The notes beneath the pieces were generated by a model. That model was not told the origin of the DNA. It saw nothing but the letters and a program-made list of their open reading frames with translations, and made no database searches. Both the position numbers and the translations under genes were made by a program. 64,000 nucleotides of DNA from Rhizobiaceae bacterium (GTDB taxonomy: Bacteria > Pseudomonadota > Alphaproteobacteria > Rhizobiales > Rhizobiaceae), in NCBI GenBank assembly GCA_016742175.1, contig JACVCH010000002.1, forward strand, positions 124,001-188,000, read 5' to 3'. Shown piece by piece: positions 1 through 8,327 of this stretch; within the stretch, counting starts at the first letter, position 1; each line of letters begins with the position of its first letter.

Positions 1-2
1 CG

Positions 3-779
3 ATCTATGGCGCGCGGACCTGCGGGCTTTGCAAGGCGTGCCGTGAGAAGCGCGACAATCTGTGCGAGAACGTTTCGGGCGTTCACGGCTTCCATCTCGA
101 TGGCTTCGCGCAGGAATACATGAACCTGCCGGCGCGGCTGCTGGTCCCCGCCCCGCCCGGCGTCGACGAGATCGGCGCGGCCGTGGCACCCGTTACCTTC
201 GGCACGGTCGAGCACATGCTGTTCGACAATGCCAAGCTGCAGCCGGGCGAGACGATTTTGATCCATGCCGGCGGGTCCGGCATCGGTTCGGCGGCGATCC
301 AGCTTGCGCGGCGGATGGGCTGCACGATCATCACGACGGTCGGGTCGGACGCCAAGATCGAGCCGGCCAAGGCGCTCGGCGCCGACCACGTCATCAACTA
401 CCGCACCGACCGTTTCGAGGGCGCGGTGCGCAAGATCACCAAGAAGAAGGGCGTCGACGTCGTCTTCGAGCATGTCGGGGCCGACACCTGGGCGGGCTCG
501 ATGCTGTGCCTGAAGCGCGGCGGGCGGCTCGTGACCTGCGGCTCGACCTCGGGCGTCTCGACCTCGATGAACCTGATGCAGCTCTTCCAGCAGCAGCTCA
601 AGATCTTCGGCTCGTTCGGCTGCCGGATGGAGAACATGGCCGACGCGATGCAGAAGATGGCGGGTGGGCTGGTTTCGCCCGTGATCGACACGGAAGTCGG
701 CTTCGACGATATCGGCCGGGCGCTGGAGCGCATGGAAGGCCGCGACGTCTTCGGCAAGATCATCCTCAGGGTCGCCTGA
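3..779 (+). CDS. adh2XL: Zinc-type alcohol dehydrogenase of the VLCFA lipid A cluster (5' partial)
   Basis: The 5' end lies outside the window; the 258 residues present are the C-terminal three quarters of a medium-chain dehydrogenase of about 340 aa. The fragment opens with the structural-zinc knuckle (Cys7, Cys10, Cys13, Cys21 of the fragment), followed by a Rossmann nucleotide-binding loop AGGSGIGS near residues 89-96. The stop codon overlaps the ATG of the next gene (ATGA). In Rhizobiales a dehydrogenase of this family sits just before lpxXL in the acpXL cluster that makes the 27-hydroxyoctacosanoate chain of lipid A. The symbol rests on that gene order; the substrate is unproven. A generic quinone oxidoreductase or alcohol dehydrogenase is the alternative. 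Confidence 0.8.
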   Translation: MYGARTCGLCKACREKRDNLCENVSGVHGFHLDGFAQEYMNLPARLLVPAPPGVDEIGAAVAPVTFGTVEHMLFDNAKLQPGETILIHAGGSGIGSAAIQLARRMGCTIITTVGSDAKIEPAKALGADHVINYRTDRFEGAVRKITKKKGVDVVFEHVGADTWAGSMLCLKRGGRLVTCGSTSGVSTSMNLMQLFQQQLKIFGSFGCRMENMADAMQKMAGGLVSPVIDTEVGFDDIGRALERMEGRDVFGKIILRVA

Positions 780-1717
780 TGGCAAGCCGCGTTCCGGCAT
801 TCCTGCGGCCGCTCGCCTACCGCTCGGCCGGCGCGCTGAAACAGGCGGAATACTGGACGACGGCGCGACTGGCGATGGCAGTGCTCTGGGGCCTGCGCAA
901 GCTGCCGGCCGACAAGGCGCTCGACTTCGCTGACCGGACGGCGCGACGGCTCGGGCCGAAATTCGGCCGGCACCGCGTGGCCGTCAACAATCTGCGGCGC
1001 GCATATCCCGAAAAGTCCGAAGCCGAAATTCAGGCGATCGCGTCGGACATGTGGGGCAACATGGCCCGGCTGGCGGCGGAGTACATCTTCCTCGACCAGA
1101 TCTTCGACCATGAGCCGGGCAAGGCGCCGCAGCGCGTGGAAGTGATCGGCGAGGAGATTTTCCTGCGCATCCGCGAGGAAAAGCGCCCGCACATCATCTT
1201 CACTGCCCATTCGGGCAATTTCGAACTGCTGCCGGTCGCGGCGATGGCGTACGACCTGCCGGTGACTGCCCTCTTCCGTGCGCCGAACAACCCCTACATG
1301 GCCGAGTACGTCTTCAAGACGCGGCGCGACACGATGGGCGAATTGCTGGCCTCGCGCGCCGGGGCGGCGTTTGCCCTGGCGCGGGTGCTCGACCGGGGCG
1401 AGAATATCGGCGTCCTCGTCGACCAGAAGTTCCACAAGGGCCAGAAGACGACCTTCTTCGGCCGCGAGTGCCACACCAACCCGCTGGTGCCGAAGCTGGC
1501 GCGCCAGTTCGAATGCGACGTCTATCCCGCGCGCTCGATCCGACTGCCGGGCAACAAGTTCCGGCTGGAACTTCAGGAAAAGATCGAACTGCCGCGCAAT
1601 GCGTCAGGCGCGATCGACATCCATGCAAGCTGCCAGATGATGAACGACATCGTCGAAGGCTGGGTGCGCGAGCATCCGGGGCAGTGGATGTGGTTTCACA
1701 AGCGCTGGTCCGACTGA
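779..1717 (+). CDS. lpxXL: Lipid A long-chain acyltransferase (LpxXL/HtrB family)
   Basis: 312 aa of the LpxL/HtrB lysophospholipid acyltransferase family, acting at the inner membrane on the lipid A precursor. The catalytic H-x4-E motif is visible as His144-Ser-Gly-Asn-Phe-Glu149. A basic, partly hydrophobic N-terminus could anchor it. The start is fixed by the ATGA overlap with the upstream dehydrogenase, so the two are translationally coupled. In Rhizobium and Sinorhizobium the enzyme in this position transfers the very-long-chain hydroxy acid from AcpXL to lipid A, and the neighbour supports that. A standard lauroyl transferase LpxL is the alternative reading. Downstream genes are convergent, so this gene ends its operon. 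Confidence 0.85.
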   Translation: MASRVPAFLRPLAYRSAGALKQAEYWTTARLAMAVLWGLRKLPADKALDFADRTARRLGPKFGRHRVAVNNLRRAYPEKSEAEIQAIASDMWGNMARLAAEYIFLDQIFDHEPGKAPQRVEVIGEEIFLRIREEKRPHIIFTAHSGNFELLPVAAMAYDLPVTALFRAPNNPYMAEYVFKTRRDTMGELLASRAGAAFALARVLDRGENIGVLVDQKFHKGQKTTFFGRECHTNPLVPKLARQFECDVYPARSIRLPGNKFRLELQEKIELPRNASGAIDIHASCQMMNDIVEGWVREHPGQWMWFHKRWSD

Positions 1718-1842
1718 GATTCACGCCTCGATGGCCTGCAAACGGCGTCTTCCTGCGCTTCCGGTGCTCATGTACCCAAATGTACATTCCGCTCCGGTTC
1801 TCGAAAGCCACCGTTTTCGGCACATCGAGCCGCGAATCTGCC

Positions 1843-2775
1843 TCAGTGGCCGTAATAGTTCATGACCGCGTGGCGCGCCTCGGCGAAGAAGAGCCAGCGC
1901 TCGACGAAGATTCCTGCATAGTGGGACAGGACGGCCAGAAAGGCGGCGAGGAAGGCCGTGAGGCCTGGGCCCATGGCGCCTGCCGCCAAAACGGCGACGA
2001 CGAGGAGCGCGGACGGGACCAGCCCGCCGAGCAGGATCGCGATGCCGAAGAGCTTGTCGGCATGCTTGCGGGCGACCTGGAAGCCCATCTCGCGGGTCAG
2101 GTAGTTGTCGTTGATGTGGGGGCGCTCGAAGAGGCGCACGCGGCCGATCGAGCCAAGGCCGGTCGCGGTTTCGGGCGTCGAGAGAGGGGCGAGCGCCTTG
2201 CCGTCAGTGCGCCAGCGGTGTTTGACGAGCCAGGCGGCGATGGTGAATGCGATCGCGAGGATGGCGAGGAGCCATGGCTGCGCGGCGCCGGTTAACGCTA
2301 GGAGCGTGCCGACGGTTGCGCCGCTTGCGATCGAGAAGAGCAGGTAGGTGACGGGCGTCAGGGGCTGCGACCAGAGCTGGACGGTCTTCAGCGAGCCATA
2401 GATCATCGCGGTGCAGTAGACCGTGACGAGGCTCAAGGCGGCTGCGACGAGGCCGAGCAGGACGAGATGGCGGTCGTGGAACATCGCGGCGTAGGTGCAA
2501 ATCGTCAGCGGGATAAAGGTAAGGATCGCCAGAACGCCTTCGCGCGACAGCCAGCTCGTGCGCCATTGGGACAGTGCGCGCCAAGCACGTTGCGGGTTGC
2601 CGAGATGGAGGGTGGAGGAGACGAGGCCGCCGGCGATGAGAGCCAAGGCTAAGAGGTAGCCGATCTTGGTTGCGAGGGCGGTGGGGTCGAAGAGACCGAG
2701 GCCGAGCAGGGCGGCGAGGCCGTAGCCCATGCCGGAGAGGGTGGTGAAGACGATGATGGAGAGGGCTGGGTGCAT
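1843..2775 (-). CDS. soeC: DmsC-family membrane anchor, SoeC-like
   Basis: 310 aa, highly hydrophobic with about eight predicted membrane helices, of the DmsC/NrfD-like anchor class. It would pass electrons between a cytoplasmic molybdoenzyme and the quinone pool. It lies downstream of the iron-sulfur subunit and the catalytic subunit on the same strand. The catalytic subunit lacks a Tat signal, so the complex should face the cytoplasm. That topology and the gene order fit SoeABC sulfite dehydrogenase of purple sulfur bacteria and roseobacters better than periplasmic DMSO reductase. The family call is firm; the substrate is inferred. A family A palindrome separates it from the gene upstream. 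Confidence 0.72.
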   Translation of the reverse strand: MHPALSIIVFTTLSGMGYGLAALLGLGLFDPTALATKIGYLLALALIAGGLVSSTLHLGNPQRAWRALSQWRTSWLSREGVLAILTFIPLTICTYAAMFHDRHLVLLGLVAAALSLVTVYCTAMIYGSLKTVQLWSQPLTPVTYLLFSIASGATVGTLLALTGAAQPWLLAILAIAFTIAAWLVKHRWRTDGKALAPLSTPETATGLGSIGRVRLFERPHINDNYLTREMGFQVARKHADKLFGIAILLGGLVPSALLVVAVLAAGAMGPGLTAFLAAFLAVLSHYAGIFVERWLFFAEARHAVMNYYGH

Positions 2776-2819
2776 TATGTTGCCGCGAGAGATATTGCGA
2801 AGGGTGCGGCTCTGGCGCG

Positions 2820-2938
2820 CCCCCCTCTGTCCTGCCGGACATCTCCCCCGCGAGGGGGGAGATTAGCCTGCATCGACGACGCGCGTGATCTCCCCCCTTG
2901 CGGGGGAGATGTCCGGCAGGACAGAGGGGGGCAACGTA
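2820..2938. repeat. Palindromic repeat family A, copy 1
   Basis: Two long arms (about 45 bases) are inverted around a short GC-rich spacer. Each arm carries CTGTCCTGCCGGACATCT and a nested hairpin CTCCCCCGCGAGGGGGGAG. The right border reads GGGGGGCAACGTA, the reverse of the TACGTTGCCCCCC border of copies 2 and 3. It sits between soeB and soeC and may act as an mRNA stabiliser or attenuator in the operon. It resembles the palindromic intergenic elements known in rhizobial genomes. Confidence 0.9.
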
Positions 2939-2959
2939 GAGAGCCGATGGTCCAGATCA

Positions 2960-3721
2960 TCAAATCCGCTCCAGCATGCCGTCGAGCCACGCGAAGAAGC
3001 CGGAGGCGCCGGCGGAGGTTTCGGCGAGCGGGACCGCGCTTTCGGCGAGCGCCGTGCGCGGGCGGGGTGGCAGGTACTTGTTGACCGGTTTCGTGCCTTG
3101 CTCCGGCATCAGGTCGATGCCGCCGCGGGCGGCGACCATTTTCGAGACGTTCGACTGCGGATCGGCGAGGTCGCCGTAGTGGCGGGCGTTGGCGGGGCAG
3201 GTTCGCACGCAGGACGGGACGCGGTCGATTTCGGCGATGGTCTCGTTGTAGATGCGGTCGACGCAGAGCGTGCATTTCTTCATGACGCCGGCGGCCAAGT
3301 CCATTTCGCGCGCGCCGTAGGGACAGGCCCAGGCGCAGAGGCCGCAGCCGATGCACATGTCCTCATCGACCAGCACGATGCCATCGTCGGCGCGCTTGTA
3401 GGACGCGCCGGTGGGGCAGACGGTGACGCAGGGCGCGTCTTCGCAATGGAGGCAGGATTTGGGGAAGTGGACGATGCGCGCATCGCCCGCTTCGCCAATC
3501 TTTTCAGCGCCTTCGGGCAGGACTTCGAAGGAATGAATCCGGTTTAGGAAGGTGCCGGAGACATCGGCGCCGTAGGGGCTCTGATCCGAGAGTGCGGCGC
3601 CGTAGCCGCCGGTGTTCCACTCCTTGCAGGAGATGACGCAGGCGTGGCAGCCGACGCAGACGTCGAGGTCGATGACGAGGCCGAGCTTTTTCGGGGTGGG
3701 GAGTGATGGGAGGGAGGTCAT
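2960..3721 (-). CDS. soeB: Four-cluster 4Fe-4S electron-transfer subunit (DmsB/SoeB-like)
   Basis: 253 aa of the DmsB/NrfC ferredoxin class. Four cysteine groups can be read: C22-C25-C28-C32, then SCLHCEDAPCVTVCP, CIGCGLCAWACP, and a final CTLC plus CVRTCP pair, enough for four [4Fe-4S] clusters. No signal peptide, so it is cytoplasmic. The start at MTSLPSLP is preferred over an upstream frame extension that runs into a repeat element. It should relay electrons from the molybdopterin subunit to the DmsC-type anchor. The C-terminal 40 residues are proline- and alanine-rich and variable in such proteins. Confidence 0.8.
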   Translation of the reverse strand: MTSLPSLPTPKKLGLVIDLDVCVGCHACVISCKEWNTGGYGAALSDQSPYGADVSGTFLNRIHSFEVLPEGAEKIGEAGDARIVHFPKSCLHCEDAPCVTVCPTGASYKRADDGIVLVDEDMCIGCGLCAWACPYGAREMDLAAGVMKKCTLCVDRIYNETIAEIDRVPSCVRTCPANARHYGDLADPQSNVSKMVAARGGIDLMPEQGTKPVNKYLPPRPRTALAESAVPLAETSAGASGFFAWLDGMLERI

Positions 3722-3751
3722 GGGTGTGCGCCTGGTTCGGATGTCGCGAAG

Positions 3752-3896
3752 CACCCCCACTCCGGCCCTTCGGGCCACCTCTCCCCCTGCCCGGGGGAGA
3801 GGAACGCTGGCTGGAAAAGCGCTTTCGCAGCGGCAACGCGATTCCTCTCCCCCGGGCAGGGGGAGAGGTGGACGCGAAGCGGACGGAGTGGGGGTG
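3752..3896. repeat. Palindromic repeat family B, copy 1
   Basis: An imperfect inverted repeat bounded by CACCCCCACTCCG and CGGAGTGGGGGTG. Inner arms of the type CCACCTCTCCCCCTGCCCGG pair across a spacer of about 40 bases. It lies in the 190-bp gap between soeA and soeB and differs in sequence from family A. With family A copy 1, both intergenic gaps of this operon are occupied by palindromes. Confidence 0.88.
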
Positions 3897-3911
3897 ATTT
3901 GCGGCCGAACA

Positions 3912-6752
3912 TCACACGCTCCACTCCTGCCCGTATCGAAGTTCGTCCACCGTCGCGGTCGAATTGCGCTGGTCGGGTAGATGCGGTTCGCTCACCTGTC
4001 CCGGCTCCGCCTTCTCGATCCTCACCCGCAGATCGTACCAGGCCGCCTGCCCGGTGATCGGGTCGGAGTTGGACCAGCGCATTCCGTCGCCCTTCGGCGG
4101 CAGGAGTTCGTGGATCAGGTGATTGAGGAGGAAGCCCTTGCGGGCCTCGGGCGACTTCGGGTCGAGCGCCCAGGCGCCGCCGCGCTTTCCGATCGCGTTC
4201 CAGGTCCACATCGTGTCTCGGTTGACGACGTTGGAGCGGGCGATCTCGACCTTGATGCGGCCGTGGTGGGAGATGAGCCAGACCCAGTCGCCATCCTTCA
4301 AACCGTGCGCGTCGCAGATCGCGCCGGGGACGTAGAGCGGGTTCTTCGTGTGGATCTGGCGCAGCCAGGCGTTCATCGAGCCCCAGGAGTGATACATCGC
4401 CATCGGGCGCTGGGTGATGGCGTGGTAAGGGTACTCGTCGCGGTCGACGCCGGCTTCCTCCAGCGGCATGTACCATGCGGGCAGCGGCGTGAAGCTGGCG
4501 AGAATGCGCTGGCGGTGCTCCTGTGGCGCGATGGGTGCGCGCACGCCCTCGGCCGACAGGCGGAATTTCTGCAGGATTTCCGAATAGAGCTGGAAGGTGA
4601 CGGGCTGCGGCTTGTCGAAGAAGCCCATCCTCACAGCGAAGTCCTGATAAGCCTGGTTCGCGTGCTTGAAAAAGAGCGCTTCGGCCGGGATGTGCGCGGA
4701 GAAGAAGGAGCCGTTCTCGATGTAGCGCTCGATCTGCTCAAGGTTCGCAGCGCCCCTGCCCGCCCGGTCGCCGTCCGTCCCGCGGAAACCGGCCAGCGGG
4801 CCGATGCCCGGACGGCGCTCGTGGCGGACGATGTAGTCGGCGTAGTCGGCGTAGAGCGCCTTGCCGCGATGGTCGACGAAGCCGGGCAGTTTCAGGCGTG
4901 CGCCGAGATCGAGCAGGACGGACTGGAACGGGCGCACGTCGCGATCGGGCTTCACCACCGGCCAGCGGATCGCGTCGTTGACCGAGTCGGGCTCCGAGAT
5001 CGGCCGGTCGAGGAGCGAAATGCAGTCGTGGCGCTCGAGATAGGTCGTGTCCGGCAGGACGAGGTCGGCATAGGCGACCATCTCGGACGAATAGGCATCC
5101 GAATAGATGATCTTCGGGATGCGGTATTGCCCGGTCGCCTCGTCCTTTTCCTCCAGCATGCGGATCGTGCCGGCGGTGTTCATCGACGAGTTCCAGGCCA
5201 TGTTGGCCATGTAGAGGAACAGGACGTCGACGGGATACGGGTCGCCGGCATGGGCGTTGGCGATGACCATGTGCATCAGGCCGTGGGCCGAAAGCGGCGC
5301 GTCCCAGGAGAAGGCCTTGTCGATTCGGGTCGGCCTGCCCTCCTCGTCGATCAGCAGGTCTTCGGGGCCGAGCGGGAAGCCGAGATGCGGGCCGGACAGC
5401 GGCTGGTTGGAACCGAAATGCTCCGCCTTGCCGTGCGGGCGCGGATGCGCCTCGACGGGCTTGGGATAAGGCGGCTCGTAGCGGAAGCCGCCGGGGCAGT
5501 CGATCGCGCCGATCAGCACCTGCAGCATATGCAGGGCGCGGGCGGTCTGGAAGCCGTTGGAATGGGCCGAGATGCCGCGCATGGCGTGGAACGAGACCGG
5601 CCGGCCGACGAAACTTTCGTGCCGCTGGCCGTTCACGTCGGTCCAGGGCTGGTGGATTTCGATCGTTTCCTCGAAGGCAACGCGGCCGATCTCGGCGGCG
5701 AGGCCGCGGATCGTCTCGACGTCGAGGCCGGTCTCGGCCGCGATATTCTCCGGCGCGTATTTCGGGTCGAGATATTCGGCGGCGAGAAGTTCGAAGGACG
5801 GTCGCACGGCGCGGCCGTCCGGCAGGGTGAAGCGGCCGTGGAGTGCGGGACGTGCGCCTTTCGAGCCGGCGGGGACGGCGCGTTCGGTGACGGTCTCGAA
5901 GACCAGTGGACGGCCTTCCCCGTCGCGGGCGAAGAGGCCGTGTTCGGCCGTGCCGGGCGCGTCGATCACCAGCCAGGGCGCGTTCGAATAGCGCATCAGA
6001 TAGTCGACATCGATGCGGCGCGCCTTGAGAAGTTCGTGGACGAGCGAGAGGATCAGGAGGCCGTCGGTGCCGGGACGGATGCCGATCCAGTTGTCGGCGA
6101 CGGCGGAATAGCCGGTGCGAACCGGATTGACCGAGACGAAGCGCGCGCCGTTGGCCTTCACCTTCGAAATGCCGATCTTGATCGGGTTCGAATCATGGTC
6201 CTCGGCGACGCCGAAGAGGATGAAGAGCTTCGTGCGGTCCCAATCGGGCTGGCCGAACTCCCAGAACGCGCCGCCGATGGTGGTGATGCCGGCCGCCGCC
6301 ATGTTGACGGAGCAGAAGCCGCCATGGGCGGCGTAGTTGGGCGTGCCGAATTGCTGCGCCCAGAAGCCGGTGAGCGACTGCGACTGGTCGCGGCCGGTGA
6401 AGAAGGCGAGCTTTTTCGGATCGTGGGCACGGACGGAGCCGAGCCAGTCGGTCGCCAGCGCCAGCGCCTCGTCCCAGGAAATCTCCTTGAACTCCCCCGA
6501 ACCGCGCGGTCCGGTGCGTAGCATCGGCGCCCTGAGACGCGCCGGCGCGTAGTGCTGCATGATGCCGGCCGAGCCCTTGGCGCAGAGGACGCCCTTGTTG
6601 ACCGGATGGTCGCGGTTGCCCTCGATGTAGCGGACCTTGCCGTCCTTCAGGTGCACGTCGATGCCGCACCGGCACGCGCACATATAGCAGGTCGTCTTGC
6701 GCACTTCGTCCGAGACGGGACGGGAGAGGTCGACGCGGTGTTGGCTGGACAT
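3912..6752 (-). CDS. soeA: Cytoplasmic molybdopterin oxidoreductase, SoeA-like
   Basis: 946 aa of the DMSO-reductase superfamily (bis-MGD molybdoenzyme). The N-terminal [4Fe-4S] site is C22-x2-C25-x3-C29-x27-C57, followed by the molybdopterin domains and a C-terminal dinucleotide-binding domain. The start at ATG 6752 has the Shine-Dalgarno AAGGTG six bases upstream; the longer frame has no good start. There is no twin-arginine signal, which separates it from DmsA, TorA and PhsA. With the DmsC anchor this matches SoeABC, which oxidises sulfite to sulfate in the cytoplasm and feeds quinones. Other cytoplasmic members of the superfamily cannot be excluded. The first gene of a three-gene operon. 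Confidence 0.75.
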   Translation of the reverse strand: MSSQHRVDLSRPVSDEVRKTTCYMCACRCGIDVHLKDGKVRYIEGNRDHPVNKGVLCAKGSAGIMQHYAPARLRAPMLRTGPRGSGEFKEISWDEALALATDWLGSVRAHDPKKLAFFTGRDQSQSLTGFWAQQFGTPNYAAHGGFCSVNMAAAGITTIGGAFWEFGQPDWDRTKLFILFGVAEDHDSNPIKIGISKVKANGARFVSVNPVRTGYSAVADNWIGIRPGTDGLLILSLVHELLKARRIDVDYLMRYSNAPWLVIDAPGTAEHGLFARDGEGRPLVFETVTERAVPAGSKGARPALHGRFTLPDGRAVRPSFELLAAEYLDPKYAPENIAAETGLDVETIRGLAAEIGRVAFEETIEIHQPWTDVNGQRHESFVGRPVSFHAMRGISAHSNGFQTARALHMLQVLIGAIDCPGGFRYEPPYPKPVEAHPRPHGKAEHFGSNQPLSGPHLGFPLGPEDLLIDEEGRPTRIDKAFSWDAPLSAHGLMHMVIANAHAGDPYPVDVLFLYMANMAWNSSMNTAGTIRMLEEKDEATGQYRIPKIIYSDAYSSEMVAYADLVLPDTTYLERHDCISLLDRPISEPDSVNDAIRWPVVKPDRDVRPFQSVLLDLGARLKLPGFVDHRGKALYADYADYIVRHERRPGIGPLAGFRGTDGDRAGRGAANLEQIERYIENGSFFSAHIPAEALFFKHANQAYQDFAVRMGFFDKPQPVTFQLYSEILQKFRLSAEGVRAPIAPQEHRQRILASFTPLPAWYMPLEEAGVDRDEYPYHAITQRPMAMYHSWGSMNAWLRQIHTKNPLYVPGAICDAHGLKDGDWVWLISHHGRIKVEIARSNVVNRDTMWTWNAIGKRGGAWALDPKSPEARKGFLLNHLIHELLPPKGDGMRWSNSDPITGQAAWYDLRVRIEKAEPGQVSEPHLPDQRNSTATVDELRYGQEWSV

Positions 6753-6922
6753 GGGCACCTTTTTGCTTTGTCCGACTCTTATACAAGACTTGATGCCAAG
6801 AAAATGGGTTTGCGCGGCTCTGCATGCCTTGACGCCCGCCAACGCACCGAAATCGCTGGTCCAGCCCGATCCGGCGTCTGCCGCACTTGCCAAGCGTTTC
6901 TCCGGCCGCTCACATTGCGGCC

Positions 6923-8200
6923 ATGAGAGACCAGTTGATGAAGGCGGTCGAGGACCGCACCGACGACATCGTGGCGCTGACGCGCGACCTGATCCGTTTC
7001 CCGACGATCAACCCGCCCGGCGAGGCCTATACGCCCTGCGCCGAATATCTCGGCGAGCGGTTGAAGCGCTCGGGCTTTGCGATCGAGTATGTGCGAGGCG
7101 AAGGCACGCCGGGCGACAGCGACCGCTATCCGCGCACCAACGTCATCGCCCGCTACGAGGGCAAGAGGCCGGGCGAGACGGTGCATTTCAACTCGCATAT
7201 CGACGTCGTCGAGGCGGGCGAAGGCTGGACGGTCGATCCCTATGAGGGCGTCGTCAAGGACGGGCGCGTCTATGGCCGCGGGGCGTGCGACATGAAGGGC
7301 GGGCTCGCCGCCTCCGTCATCGCCGCGGAAGCCTTCATCGCGACCAATCCGGATTTTGCCGGCGCCATCGAGATTTCCGGGACGGTGGACGAGGAATCGG
7401 GCGGGTTCGGCGGCGTCGCCTACCTTGCCGGCAAAGGCTATTTCTCCAAGCCGCGCGTCGACCACGTCATCATTCCCGAACCCTTGAACAAGGACCGCAT
7501 CTGTTTGGGCCATCGCGGCGTCTGGTGGGCGGAGATCGAGACCAAGGGGCGTATCGCGCACGGGTCGATGCCGTTCCTCGGCGATTCGGCGATCCGCCAC
7601 ATGGGCGCGGTGCTCGCCGCCTTCGAGGACGAGCTTTTCCCCGCGCTCGACCGGAAGCAGACGCGCACGCCCGTCGTGCCGGAGGGCGCGCGGCGCTCGA
7701 CGATGAACATCAACTCGATCCATGGCGGCCAGACGGAAGACTTCTATCCCGGCCTGCCCTCGCCCAACGTGGCCGACACCTGCCGGACGGTGATCGACCG
7801 ACGCTTCCTGCTCGAGGAAGACATCGGCGACGTGAAGCGCGAGGTGACGTCGATCCTCGACCGGCTGAAGCGGGAGCGGCCGAAATTCGACTACTCCATC
7901 CGCGACATGATGGAAGTGCTTCCGCTGATGACGGAGAAGGACGAGCCGGTGGTCAAGGCCGTCGCGTCGGGCATTCGCGACATCTTCGACCGGGAGCCGG
8001 ATTATGTCGTCTCGCCCGGGACCTACGACCAGAAGCACGTCTCGCGGATCGGGCACCTCTTCAGTTGCATCGCCTACGGGCCCGGCATTCTCGACCTCGC
8101 GCACCAGCCGGACGAATGGGTCGGCATCGAGGACATGGTGCAGTCGGCCAAGGTGATGGGTATCGGGCTCGGACACCTGCTCGGCGAAGGAAGAAACTAG
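6923..8200 (+). CDS. M20 zinc peptidase, ArgE/DapE family
   Basis: 425 aa, length and motifs of the acetylornithine deacetylase / succinyl-diaminopimelate desuccinylase group. Zinc ligands can be placed: His92-x-Asp94 in NSHIDVVEAG, the Asp of GACDMKGG, and the Glu pair of VDEESGG. A cytoplasmic amidohydrolase acting on N-acyl amino acids or short peptides. ATG 6923 is chosen; an alternative ATG lies 12 codons upstream at 6887. It is divergent from the molybdoenzyme operon and precedes a peptide importer on the same strand, so it may process an imported N-acylated amino acid or dipeptide. True arginine-pathway ArgE is less likely in this context. Confidence 0.8.
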   Translation: MRDQLMKAVEDRTDDIVALTRDLIRFPTINPPGEAYTPCAEYLGERLKRSGFAIEYVRGEGTPGDSDRYPRTNVIARYEGKRPGETVHFNSHIDVVEAGEGWTVDPYEGVVKDGRVYGRGACDMKGGLAASVIAAEAFIATNPDFAGAIEISGTVDEESGGFGGVAYLAGKGYFSKPRVDHVIIPEPLNKDRICLGHRGVWWAEIETKGRIAHGSMPFLGDSAIRHMGAVLAAFEDELFPALDRKQTRTPVVPEGARRSTMNINSIHGGQTEDFYPGLPSPNVADTCRTVIDRRFLLEEDIGDVKREVTSILDRLKRERPKFDYSIRDMMEVLPLMTEKDEPVVKAVASGIRDIFDREPDYVVSPGTYDQKHVSRIGHLFSCIAYGPGILDLAHQPDEWVGIEDMVQSAKVMGIGLGHLLGEGRN

Positions 8201-8327
8201 GCGGGGTTCATGCCGCGCATTAACTTTTCATCGCAACGGGTGTGCGGAGCACAATCGCGATTTACTCCGGCCGGATTTCGCGCTTCAATCCGGCAAAACA
8301 TGCCAAATCCCTGGGAGCCTCACCGAC

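Noticed and set aside
62-778. Extension of the lpxXL frame to base 62
   Set aside because: Overlaps the alcohol dehydrogenase in another frame; the ATGA start at 779 matches the family N-terminus.
1779-1788. Palindrome AATGTACATT between lpxXL and soeC
   Set aside because: Too short, and not placed in front of a gene (it lies between convergent genes); could be chance.
3981-6521. 846-aa open frame on the plus strand opposite soeA
   Set aside because: Antisense to a clear molybdoenzyme gene; composition is Arg/Gly/Val-rich as expected for a shadow frame in GC-rich DNA, and no domain is visible.
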